A stretch of DNA of 64,000 nucleotides from the NCBI RefSeq assembly GCF_051020975.1, contig NW_027478166.1:9115501-9179500 (forward strand), in the 5' to 3' direction. The notes below the pieces were generated by a model. That model saw only the letters and a list, made by a program, of their open reading frames with translations, was not told where the DNA came from and ran no database searches. The position numbers were made by a program, and so were the translations under genes. This DNA comes from Osmia lignaria lignaria (lineage: Eukaryota; Arthropoda; Insecta; Hymenoptera; Megachilidae). Of this stretch, positions 53,609 to 64,000 are shown one piece after another; the stretch's first letter is position 1, and each line of letters starts with the position of its first letter.

Positions 53609-55751
53609 TTTTGGATCAGATGCGTAGTTCTCGAGATATATCAAGATATTTAAAAGTTCCGAAGCCGCACCAACATAATAGAGATACAGAAACACCGTGG
53701 CCCCTTTCTTTGAGATAACTCTGCACTATTGCGAGCTGCAAATGCCACTTCCAGCTTAGCTGTGCAGAAGAAGAACAACAAGAAGAAGAAATATCTCGAA
53801 ATATGTCCGTCAGGCCCCTTCCCTTGAGATAAATCTGCAAGTATCTTGGAAACGAAGCGAGCTATGGCAAAATGTTAAGATACCTTTTTTGTAGAGAATT
53901 AAGTTTCCTACTTTTTATGTTCTATGATATTTTTTGATCAGATGCGTAGTTCTCGAGATATATCAAGATATTTAAAAGTTCCGAAGCCGCACCAACATAA
54001 TAGAGATACAGAAACACCGTGGCCCCTTTCTTTGAGATAACTCTGCACTATTGCGAGCTGCAAATGCCACTTCCAGCTTAGCTGTGCAGAAGAAGAACAA
54101 CAAGAAGAAGAAATATCTCGAAATATGTCCGTCAGGCCCCTTCCCTTGAGATAAATCTGCAAATATCTCGGAAACGAAGCGAGCTATGGCAAAATGTTAA
54201 GAGACCTTATTTGTAGAGAATTAAGTTTCCTACTTTTTATGTTCTATGATATTTTTTGATCAGATGCGTAGTTCTCGAGATATATCAAGATATTTAAAAG
54301 TTCCGAAGCCGCACCAACATAATAGAGATACAGAAACACCGTGGCCCCTTTCTTTGAGATAACTCTGCGCTATTGCGAGCTGGAAATGCCACTTCCAGTT
54401 TAGCTGTGCAGAAGAAGAACAACAGGAAGAGGAAATATCTCGAAATATGTCCGTCAGGCCCCTTCCCTTGAGATATATCTGCAAATATCTCGGAAAGGAA
54501 ACGAGCTATGGCAAAATGTTAAGAGACCTTTTTTGTAGAGAATTATGTTTCCTACAATTTATGTTCTATGATATTTTTTGATCAGAAGCGTAGTTTTCGA
54601 GATATATCGAGATATTTAAAAGATCCGAAGCTGCACCAACATAATAGAGATACAGAAACACCGTGGCCCCTTTCTTTGAGATAACTGTGCACTATTGCGA
54701 GCTGCAAATGCCACTTCCAGCTTAGCTGTGCAGAAGAAGAACAACAAGAAGAAGAAATATCTCGAAATATGTCCGTCAGGCCCCTTCCCTTGAGATAAAT
54801 CTGCAAATATCGCGGAAACGAAGCGAGCTATTGCAAAATGTTAAGAGACCTTTTTTGTAGAGGATTGAGTTTCCTACTTTCTATGTTCTGATATTTTTTG
54901 ATCAGATGCGTAGTTCTCGAGATATATCAAGATATTTAAAAGTTAAGAAGCCGCACCAACATAATAGAGATACAGAAACACCGTGGCCCCTTTCTTTGAG
55001 ATAACTCTGCACTAATGCGAGCTGCAAATGCCACTTCCAGCTTAGCTGTGCAGAAGAAGAACAACAAGAAGAAGAAATATCACGAAATATGTCCGTTAGG
55101 CCCCTTCCCTTGAGATAAATCTGCAAATATCTCGGAAACGAAGCGAGCTATGGCAAAATGTTAAGAGACCTTTTTGTAGCGAATTAAGTTTCCTACTTTT
55201 TATGTTCTATGATATTTTTTGATCAGATGCGTAGTTCTCGAGATATATCAAGATATTTAAAAGTTCCGAAGCCGCACCAACATAATAGAGATACAGAAAC
55301 ACCGTGGCCCCTTTCTTTGAGATAACTCTGCACTAGTGCGAGCCGCAAATGCCACTTCCAGCTTAGCTGTGCAGAAGAAGAACAACAAGAAGAAGAAATA
55401 TCTCGAAATATGTCCGTCAGGCCCCTTCCCTTGAGATAAATCTGCAAATATCTCGGAAACGAAGCGAGCTATGGTAAAATGTTAAGAGACCTTTTTTGTA
55501 GAGAATTAAGTTTCCTACTTTTTATCTTCTATGATATTTTCTGATCAGATTCGTAGTTCTCGAGATATATCAAGATATTTAAAAGTTCCGAAGCCGCACC
55601 AACATAATAGAGATACAGAAACACCGTGGCCCCTCTCTTTGAGATAACTCTGCACAATTGCGAGCTGCAAATGCCACTTCCAGCTTAGCTGTGCAGAAGA
55701 AGAACAACAAGAAGAAGAAATATCTCGAAATATGTCCGTCAGGCCCCTTCC
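53609..55751. repeat. 8-monomer unit, copy 2 (partial, 2143 bp)
   Basis: Carries all tags and both deletions of copy 1 in the same order, and ends where CCTTCCGTTGAG with ATCGGCAAG (55752 on) replaces the copy 1 sequence. Two private changes were seen: GGAAAGGAAACG near 54493 and AATATCGCGG near 54808. Confidence 0.86.
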
Positions 55752-58644
55752 GTTGAGATAAATCGGCAAGTATCTCGGAAACGAAGCGAGCTATGGCAAA
55801 ATGTTGAGAGACCTTTTTTGTAGAGAATTAAGTTTCCTACTTTTTATGTTCTATGATATTTTTTGATCAGATGCGTAGATCTCGAGATATATCAAGATAT
55901 TTAAAAGTTCCGAAGCCGCACCAACATAATAGAGATACAGAAACACCGTGGCCCCTTTCTTTGAGATAACTCTGCACTATTGCGAGCTGCAAATGCCACT
56001 TCCAGCTTAGCTGTGCAGAAGAAGAACAACAAGAAGAAGAAATATCTCGAAATATGTCCGTCAGGCCCCTTCCCTTGAGATAAATCTGCAAATATCTCGG
56101 AAAGGAAGCGAGCTATGGCAAAATGTTAAGAGACCTTTTTTGTATGGAATTATGTTTCCTACTTTTTATGTTCTATGATATTTTTTGATCAGACGCGTAG
56201 TTCTCGAGATATATCAAGATATTTAAAAGTTCCGAAACCGCACCAACATAATAGAGATACAGAAACACCGTGGCTCCTTTCTTTTAGATAACTCTGCACT
56301 ATTGCGACCTGGAAATGCCACTTCCAGTTTAGCTGTGCAGAAGAAGAACAACAAGAAGAAGAAATATCACGAAATATGTCCGTTAGGCCCCTTCCCTTGA
56401 GATAAATCTGCAAATATCTCGGAAACGAAGCGAGCTATGGCAAAATGTTAAGAGACCTTTTTTGTAGCGAATTAAGTTTCCTACTTTTTATGTTCTATGA
56501 TATTTTTTGATCAGATGCGTAGTTCTCGAGATATATCAAGATATTTAAAAGTTCCGAAGCCGCACCAACATAATAGAGATACAGAAACACCGTGGCCCCT
56601 CTCTTTGAGATAACTCTGCACTATTGCGAGCTGGAAATGCCACTTCCAGTTTAGCTGTGCAGAAGAAGAACAGCAAGAAGAAGAAATATCTCGAAATATG
56701 TCCGTCAGGCCCCTTCCGTTGAGATAAATCGGCAAGTATCTCGGAAACGAAGCGAGCTATGGCAAAATGTTGAGAGACCTTTTTTATAGAGAATTAAGTT
56801 TCCTACTTTTTATGTTCTATGATATTTTTTGATCAGATGCGTAGATCTCGAGATATATCAAGATATTTAAAAGGTCCGAAGCCGCACCAACATAATAGAG
56901 ATACAGAAACACCGTGGCCCCTTTCTTTGAGATAACTCTGCACTATTGCGAGCTGCAAATGCCACTTCCAGCTTAGCTGTGCAGAAGAAGAACAACAAGA
57001 AGAAGAAATATCTCGAAATATGTCCGTCAGGCCCCTTCCCTTGAGATAAATCTGCAAATATCTCGGAAACGAAGCGAGCTATGGCAAAACGTTAAGAGAC
57101 CTTTTCTGTAGAGAATTAAGTTTTCTACTTTTTATGTTGCATGATATTTTTTGATCAGATGCGTAGTTCTCGAGATATATCAAGATATTTAAAAGTTCTG
57201 AAGCTGCACCAACATAATAGAGATACAGAAACACCGTGGCCCCTTTCTTTGAGATAACTCTGCACTAGTGCGAGCCGCAAATGCCACTTCCAGCTTAGCT
57301 GTGCAGAAGAAGAACAACAAGAAGAAGAAATATCTCGAAATATGTCCGTCAGGCCACTTCCCTTGAGATAAATCTACAAATATCTCGGAAACGAAGCGAG
57401 CTATGGCAAAATGTTAAGAGACCTTTTTTGTATGGAATTATGTTTCCTACTTTTTATGTTCTATGATATTTTTTGATCAGACGCGTAGTTCTCGAGATAT
57501 ATCAAGATATTTAAAAGTTCCGAAGCCGCACCAACATAATAGAGATACAGAAACACCGTGGCTCCTTTCTTTTAGATAACTCTGCACTATTGCGACCTGG
57601 AAATGCCACTTCCAGTTTAGCTGTGCAGAAGAAGAACAACAAGAAGAAGAAATATCACGAAATATGTCCGTTAGGCCCCTTCCCTTGAGATAAATCTGCA
57701 AATATCTCGGAAACGAAGCGAGCTATGGCAAAATGTTAAGAGACCTTTTTTGTAGCGAATTAAGTTTCCTACTTTTTATGTTCTATGATATTTTTTGATC
57801 AGATGCGTAGTTCTCGAGATATATCAAGATATTTAAAAGTTCCGAAGCCGCACCAACATAATAGAGATACAGAAACACCGTGGCCCCTCTCTTTGAGATA
57901 ACTCTGCACAATTGCGAGCTGCAAATGCCACTTCCAGCTTAGCTGTGCAGAAGAAGAACAACAAGAAGAAGAAATATCTCGAAATATGTCCGTCAGGCCC
58001 CTTCCCTTGAGATAAATCTGCAAATATCTCGGAAACGAAGCGAGCTATGGCAAAATGTTAAGAGACGTTTTTTGTAGAGAATTATGTTTCCTACAATTTA
58101 TGTTCTATGATATTTTTTGATCAGAAGCGTAGTTTTCGAGATATATCGAGATATTTAAAAGTTCCGAAGCAGCACCAACATAATAGAGATACAGAAACAC
58201 CGTGGCCCCTTTCTTTGAGATAACTCTGCACTAGTGCGAGCCGCAAATGCCACTTGCAGCTTAGCTGTGCAGAAGAAGAACAACAAGAAGAAGAAATATC
58301 TCGAAATATGTCCGTCAGGCCCCTTCCCTTGAGATAAATCTGCAAATATCTCGGAAACGAAGCGAGCTATTGCAAAATGTTCAGAGACCTTTTTTGTAAA
58401 GAATTGAGTTTCCCACTTTTTATGTTCTATGATATTTTTTGATCAGATGCGTAGTTCTCGAGATATATCAAGATATTTAAAAGTTCCGAAGCCGCACCAA
58501 CATAATAGAGATACTGAAACACCGTGGCCCCTTTCTTTCAGATAACTATGCACTATTGCGAGCTGTAAATGCCAGTTACAGCTTAGCTGTGCAGAAGAAG
58601 AACAACAAGAAGAAGAAATATCTCGAAATATGTCCGTCAGGCCA
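55752..58644. repeat. Mixed monomers feeding the 7-monomer unit
   Basis: About nine monomers drawn from the same pool as the units on either side. 56189-56413 and 57477-57701 correspond at 1288 bp, sharing GTATGGAATT, GGCTCCTTTCTTTTAG and GCGACCTGG. The monomers at 55867 and 56833 (GTAGATCTC) correspond at 966 bp. The unit near 58121 is type A, with ACGTTTTTTG. Confidence 0.72.
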
Positions 58645-60896
58645 CTTCCCTTGAGATAAATCTGCAAATATCTCGGAAACGAAGCGAGCTATGGCAAAAT
58701 GTTAAGAGACCTTTTTTGTAGAGAATTATGTTTCCTACTTTTTATCTTCTATGATATTTTCTGATCAGATTCGTAGTTCTCGAGATATATCAAGATATTT
58801 AAAAGTTCCGAAGCCGCACCAACATAATAGAGATACAGAAACACCGTGGCCCCTCTCTTTGAGATAACTCTGCACAATTGCGAGCTGCAAATGCCACTTC
58901 CAGCTTAGCTGTGCAGAAGAAGATCAACAAGAAGAAGAAATATCTCGAAATATGTCCGTCAGGCCCCTTCCCTTGAGATAAATCGGCAAGTATCTCGGAA
59001 ACGAAGCGAGCTATGGCAAAATGTTGAGAGACCTTTTTTGTAGAGAATTAAGTTTCCTACTTTTTATGTTCTATGATATTTTTTGATCAGATGCGTAGAT
59101 CTCGAGATATATCAAGATATTTAAAAGTTCCGAAGCCGCACCAACATAATAGAGATACAGAAACACCGTGGCCACTTTCTTTGAGATAACTCTGCACTAT
59201 TGCGAGCTGCAAATGCCACTTCCAGCTTAGCTGTGCAGAAGAAGAACAACAAGAAGAAGAAATATCTCGAAGTATGTCCGTCAGGCCCCTTCCCTTGAGA
59301 TAAATCTGCAAATATCGCGGAAACGAAGCGAGCTATGGCAAAATGTTAAGAGACCTTTTCTGTAGAGAATTAAGTTTTCTACTTTTTATGTTCCATGATA
59401 TTTTTTGATCAGATGCGTAGTTCTCGAGATATATCAAGATATTTAAAAGTTCTGAAGCTGCACCAACATAATAGAGATACAGAAACACCGTGGCCCCATT
59501 CTTTGAGATAACTCTGCACTAGTGCGAGCCGCAAATGCCACTTCCAGCTTAGCTGTGCAGAAGAAGAACAACAAGAAGAAGAAATATCTGGAAATATGTC
59601 AGTTAGGCCCCTTCCCTTGAGATAAATCTGCAAATATCTCGGAAACGAAGCGAGCTATGGCAAAATGTTGAGAGACCTTTTTTGTAGAGAATTAAGTTTC
59701 CTACTATTTATGTTCTATGATATTTTTGGATCAGATGCGTAGTTCTCGAGATATATCAAGATATTTAAAAGTTCCGAAGCCGCACCAACATAATAGAGAT
59801 ACAGAAACACCGTGGCCCCTTTCTTTGAGATAACTCTGCACTAGTGCGAGCCGCAAATGCCACTTCCAGCTTAGCTGTGCAGAAGAAGAACAACAAGAAG
59901 AAGAAATATCTCGAAATATGTCCGTCAGGCCACTTCCCTTGAGATAAATCTGCAAATATCTCGGAAACGAAGCGAGCTATGGCAAAATGTTAAGAGACCT
60001 TTTTTGTATGGAATTATGTTTCCTACTTTTTATGTTCTATGATATTTTTTGATCAGACGCGTAGTTCTCGAGATATATCAAGATATTTAAAAGTTCCGAA
60101 ACCGCACCAACATAATAGATACAGAAACACCGTGGCTCCTTTCTTTTAGATAACTCTGCACTATTGCGACCTGGAAATGCCACTTCCAGTTTAGCTGTGC
60201 AGAAGAAGAACAACAAGAAGAAGAAATATCACGAAATATGTCCGTTAGGCCCCTTCCCTTGAGATAAATCTGCAAATATCTCGGAAACGAAGCGAGCTAT
60301 GGCAAAATGTTAAGAGACCTTTTTTGTAGCGAATTAAGTTTCCTACTTTTTATGTTCTATGATATTTTTTGATCAGATGCGTAGTTCTCGAGATATATCA
60401 AGATATTTAAAAGTTCCGAAGCCGCACCAACATAATAGAGATACAGAAACACCGTGGCCCCTCTCTTTGAGATAACTCTGCACAATTGCGAGCTGCAAAT
60501 GCCACTTCCAGCTTAGCTGTGCAGAAGAAGAACAACAAGAAGAAGAAATATCTCGAAATATGTCCGTCAGGCCCCTTCCCTTGAGATAAATCTGCAAATA
60601 TCTCGGAAACGAAGCGAGCTATTGCAAAATGTTAAGAGACCTTTTTTGTAGAGAATTATGTTTCCTACTTTTTATGTTCTATGATATTTTTTGATCAGAC
60701 GCGTAGCTCTCGAGATATATCAAGATATTTAAAAGTTCCGAAGCCGCACCAACATAATAGAGATACAGAAACACCGTGGCCCCTCTCTTTGAGATAACTC
60801 TGCACTATTGCGAGCTGGAAATGCCACTTCCAGTTTAGCTGTGCAGAAGAAGAACAACAAGAAGAAGAAATATCTCGAAATATGTCCGTTAGGCGC
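58645..60896. repeat. 7-monomer unit, copy 1 (2252 bp)
   Basis: Seven monomers less 2 bp, the loss being in AATAGATAC near 60116. Tags: TATCTTCTATG with TTTTCTGATCAGATTCG (58745-58772), GAAGATCAACAAG (58919), ATCGGCAAG (58983), GGCCACTTTC (59171), CGAAGTATG (59269), ATCGCGG (59316), CCCCATTC (59496), TCTGGAAATATGTCAGTTAGG (59588), CTACTATTTATG (59702) and TATTTTTGGATC (59722). Each recurs 2252 bp on, with no mismatch at the sites checked. Confidence 0.88.
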
Positions 60897-63148
60897 CTTC
60901 CCTTGAGATAAATCTGCAAATATCTCGGAAACGAAGCGAGCTATGGCAAAATGTTAAGAGACCTTTTTTGTAGAGAATTATGTTTCCTACTTTTTATCTT
61001 CTATGATATTTTCTGATCAGATTCGTAGTTCTCGAGATATATCAAGATATTTAAAAGTTCCGAAGCCGCACCAACATAATAGAGATACAGAAACACCGTG
61101 GCCCCTCTCTTTGAGATAACTCTGCACAATTGCGAGCTGCAAATGCCACTTCCAGCTTAGCTGTGCAGAAGAAGATCAACAAGAAGAAGAAATATCTCGA
61201 AATATGTCCGTCAGGCCCCTTCCCTTGAGATAAATCGGCAAGTATCTCGGAAACGAAGCGAGCTATGGCAAAATGTTGAGAGACCTTTTTTGTAGAGAAT
61301 TAAGTTTCCTACTTTTTATGTTCTATGATATTTTTTGATCAGATGCGTAGATCTCGAGATATATCAAGATATTTAAAAGTTCCGAAGCCGCACCAACATA
61401 ATAGAGATACAGAAACACCGTGGCCACTTTCTTTGAGATAACTCTGCACTATTGCGAGCTGCAAATGCCACTTCCAGCTTAGCTGTGCAGAAGAAGAACA
61501 ACAAGAAGAAGAAATATCTCGAAGTATGTCCGTCAGGCCCCTTCCCTTGAGATAAATCTGCAAATATCGCGGAAACGAAGCGAGCTATGGCAAAATGTTA
61601 AGAGACCTTTTCTGTAGAGAATTAAGTTTTCTACTTTTTATGTTCCATGATATTTTTTGATCAGATGCGTAGTTCTCGAGATATATCAAGATATTTAAAA
61701 GTTCTGAAGCTGCACCAACATAATAGAGATACAGAAACACCGTGGCCCCATTCTTTGAGATAACTCTGCACTAGTGCGAGCCGCAAATGCCACTTCCAGC
61801 TTAGCTGTGCAGAAGAAGAACAACAAGAAGAAGAAATATCTGGAAATATGTCAGTTAGGCCCCTTCCCTTGAGATAAATCTGCAAATATCTCGGAAACGA
61901 AGCGAGCTATGGCAAAATGTTGAGAGACCTTTTTTGTAGAGAATTAAGTTTCCTACTATTTATGTTCTATGATATTTTTGGATCAGATGCGTAGTTCTCG
62001 AGATATATCAAGATATTTAAAAGTTCCGAAGCCGCACCAACATAATAGAGATACAGAAACACCGTGGCCCCTTTCTTTGAGATAACTCTGCACTAGTGCG
62101 AGCCGCAAATGCCACTTCCAGCTTAGCTGTGCAGAAGAAGAACAACAAGAAGAAGAAATATCTCGAAATATGTCCGTCAGGCCACTTCCCTTGAGATAAA
62201 TCTGCAAATATCTCGGAAACGAAGCGAGCTATGGCAAAATGTTAAGAGACCTTTTTTGTATGGAATTATGTTTCCTACTTTTTATGTTCTATGATATTTT
62301 TTGATCAGACGCGTAGTTCTCGAGATATATCAAGATATTTAAAAGTTCCGAAACCGCACCAACATAATAGATACAGAAACACCGTGGCTCCTTTCTTTTA
62401 GATAACTCTGCACTATTGCGACCTGGAAATGCCACTTCCAGTTTAGCTGTGCAGAAGAAGAACAACAAGAAGAAGAAATATCACGAAATATGTCCGTTAG
62501 GCCCCTTCCCTTGAGATAAATCTGCAAATATCTCGGAAACGAAGCGAGCTATGGCAAAATGTTAAGAGACCTTTTTTGTAGCGAATTAAGTTTCCTACTT
62601 TTTATGTTCTATGATATTTTTTGATCAGATGCGTAGTTCTCGAGATATATCAAGATATTTAAAAGTTCCGAAGCCGCACCAACATAATAGAGATACAGAA
62701 ACACCGTGGCCCCTCTCTTTGAGATAACTCTGCACAATTGCGAGCTGCAAATGCCACTTCCAGCTTAGCTGTGCAGAAGAAGAACAACAAGAAGAAGAAA
62801 TATCTCGAAATATGTCCGTCAGGCCCCTTCCCTTGAGATAAATCTGCAAATATCTCGGAAACGAAGCGAGCTATTGCAAAATGTTAAGAGACCTTTTTTG
62901 TAGAGAATTATGTTTCCTACTTTTTATGTTCTATGATATTTTTTGATCAGACGCGTAGCTCTCGAGATATATCAAGATATTTAAAAGTTCCGAAGCCGCA
63001 CCAACATAATAGAGATACAGAAACACCGTGGCCCCTCTCTTTGAGATAACTCTGCACTATTGCGAGCTGGAAATGCCACTTCCAGTTTAGCTGTGCAGAA
63101 GAAGAACAACAAGAAGAAGAAATATCTCGAAATATGTCCGTTAGGCGC
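60897..63148. repeat. 7-monomer unit, copy 2 (2252 bp)
   Basis: Tandem copy of 58645-60896 with every tag and the 2 bp deletion preserved. Agreement continues past the nominal end to 63207, where GTTGAGAG meets GTTAAGAG, so the true breakpoint lies anywhere in that overlap. Confidence 0.88.
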
Positions 63149-63207
63149 CTTCCCTTGAGATAAATCTGCAAATATCTCGGAAACGAAGCGAGCTATGGCA
63201 AAATGTT

Positions 63208-64000
63208 GAGAGACCTTTTTTGTAGAGAATTATGTTTCCTACAATTTATGTTCTATGATATTTTTTGATCAGAAGCGTAGTTTTCGAGATATATCAAGAT
63301 ATTTAAAAGTTCCGAAGCCGCACCAACATAATAGAGATACAGAAACACCGTGGCCCCTTTCTTTGAGATAACTCTGCACTATTGCGAGCTGCTAATGCCA
63401 CTTCCAGCTTAGCTGTGCAGAGGAAGAACAACAAGAAGAAGAAATATCTCGAAATATGTCCGTCAGGCCAATTCCTTTGAGCTGAATCTGCAAATATCTC
63501 GGAAACGAAGCGAGCTATGGCAAAATGTTAAGAGACGTTTTTTGTAGAGAATTATGTTTCCTACAATTTATGTTCTATGATATTTTTTGATCAGAAGCGT
63601 AGTTTTCGAGATATATCGAGATATTTAAAAGTTCCGAAGCCGCACCAACATAATAGGGATACAGAAACACCGTGGCCCCTTTCTTTGAGATAACTCTGCA
63701 CTAGTGCGAGCCGCAAATGCCACTTCCAGCTTAGCTGTGCAGAAGAAGAACAACAAGAAGAAGAAATATCTCGAAATATGTCCGTTAGGCCCCTTCCCTT
63801 GAGATAAATCTGCAAATATCTCGGAAACGAAGCGAGCTATGGCAAAATGTTAAGAGACCTTTTTTGTAGAGAATTATGTTTCCTACTTTTCATGTTCTAT
63901 GATATTTTTTGATTAGATGCGTAGTTCTCGAGATATATCGAGATATTTAAAAGTTCCGAAGCCGCACCAACATAATAGAGATACAGAAACACCGTGGCCC
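63208..64000. repeat. Dimer-domain monomers return at the right edge
   Basis: After the 7-monomer units come a monomer with CAGAGGAAG and GCCAATTCC...GAGCTGAAT, then ACGTTTTTTG, then a type A monomer with TAGGGATACAG and CTAGTGCGAGCC. These are the linked signatures of 1-16 kb. The array therefore probably continues to the right with dimer-type units. The last monomer is cut by the window edge. Confidence 0.8.

Larger units (their letters stand above)
1..64000. repeat. 322 bp satellite DNA array, about 199 monomers, fills the window
   Basis: Every part of the window is a copy of one 322 bp unit. Equivalent landmarks (the GATCAG before the CGTAG motif, the GAA/CAA tract, the T6 runs) recur every 322 bp from one end to the other, always in the same orientation. 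Between the first and last complete copies there are 197 intervals with a net loss of only 18 bp, made up of single events of 1-2 bp. Composition of a consensus unit is 65 C, 61 G, 196 A+T (39% G+C), with 11 CpG. No unique sequence, mobile element or gene interrupts it. Long homogeneous arrays of this kind are typical of centromeric or pericentromeric heterochromatin in eukaryotes; the chromosomal position here is inferred. I do not recognise the monomer as a named satellite family. Confidence 0.97.

Noticed and set aside
1..64000. CRISPR array
   Set aside because: There are no unique spacers between short repeats; the whole 322 bp unit is repeated.
1..64000. rDNA spacer or 5S gene array
   Set aside because: No stretch resembling 5S, 5.8S, 18S or 28S rRNA is seen inside the unit, and no internal control region.
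1..64000. Telomeric or subtelomeric simple repeats
   Set aside because: No runs of TTAGG, TTAGGG or TTTAGGG occur. A subtelomeric location cannot be excluded but nothing supports it.

Overview
The whole 64 kb window is one uninterrupted tandem satellite DNA array. The repeating unit is 322 bp, about 39% G+C. All copies lie head-to-tail in the same orientation, roughly 198.8 monomers in total. The array runs off both ends, so no flanking unique sequence is visible. I see no credible protein-coding gene, RNA gene, transposon, CRISPR array or bacterial-type operon. The many short open frames are by-products of the repeat. The commonest one, of 74 codons on the minus strand, opens with TTG and contains no ATG, and 322 is not a multiple of three.

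This points to a eukaryotic centromeric, pericentromeric or subtelomeric heterochromatin block. A consensus monomer has 11 CpG against about 12 expected from its base composition, so CpG is not depleted. That argues against a heavily methylated vertebrate-like germline and is compatible with an invertebrate such as an insect. The species and chromosome cannot be told from the sequence.

Layout. (1) About 1-16.2 kb: a dimeric domain (644 bp unit) of two alternating monomer types, copied in nested large blocks at offsets of 3864, 4186 and 9015 bp. (2) About 16.2-22 kb: a more diverged, mixed zone. (3) About 22-35.5 kb: a tetrameric domain (1288 bp), within which a 15-monomer block of 4830 bp is duplicated in tandem with no difference at any diagnostic site I compared. 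(4) About 35.6-36.8 kb: a duplicated dimer. (5) About 37-39.3 kb: a short tetramer-spaced zone. (6) About 39.35-45.8 kb: an 8-monomer block present twice, the second copy carrying one extra monomer. (7) About 45.8-51 kb: mixed monomers with scattered links. (8) 51.0-55.75 kb: a 2573 bp, 8-monomer repeat. (9) About 55.75-58.6 kb: mixed monomers. (10) 58.65-63.2 kb: a 2252 bp, 7-monomer repeat duplicated in tandem. (11) 63.2 kb to the end: the dimeric type from the start of the window returns.

The monomer has internal structure: a 27 bp segment occurs twice, 114 bp apart (24 of 27 bases the same); a 10 bp motif occurs twice, 50 bp apart, and once inverted; there is a GAA/CAA triplet tract, a small dyad, and two T6 runs. 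The net length deficit is 18 bp over 197 monomer intervals, and every base of it can be traced to 13 events of 1-2 bp. Repeats of repeats at many scales, linked variants shared over tens of kilobases, and the absence of any insertion point to ongoing unequal exchange and gene conversion. All coordinates and identities were judged by eye.
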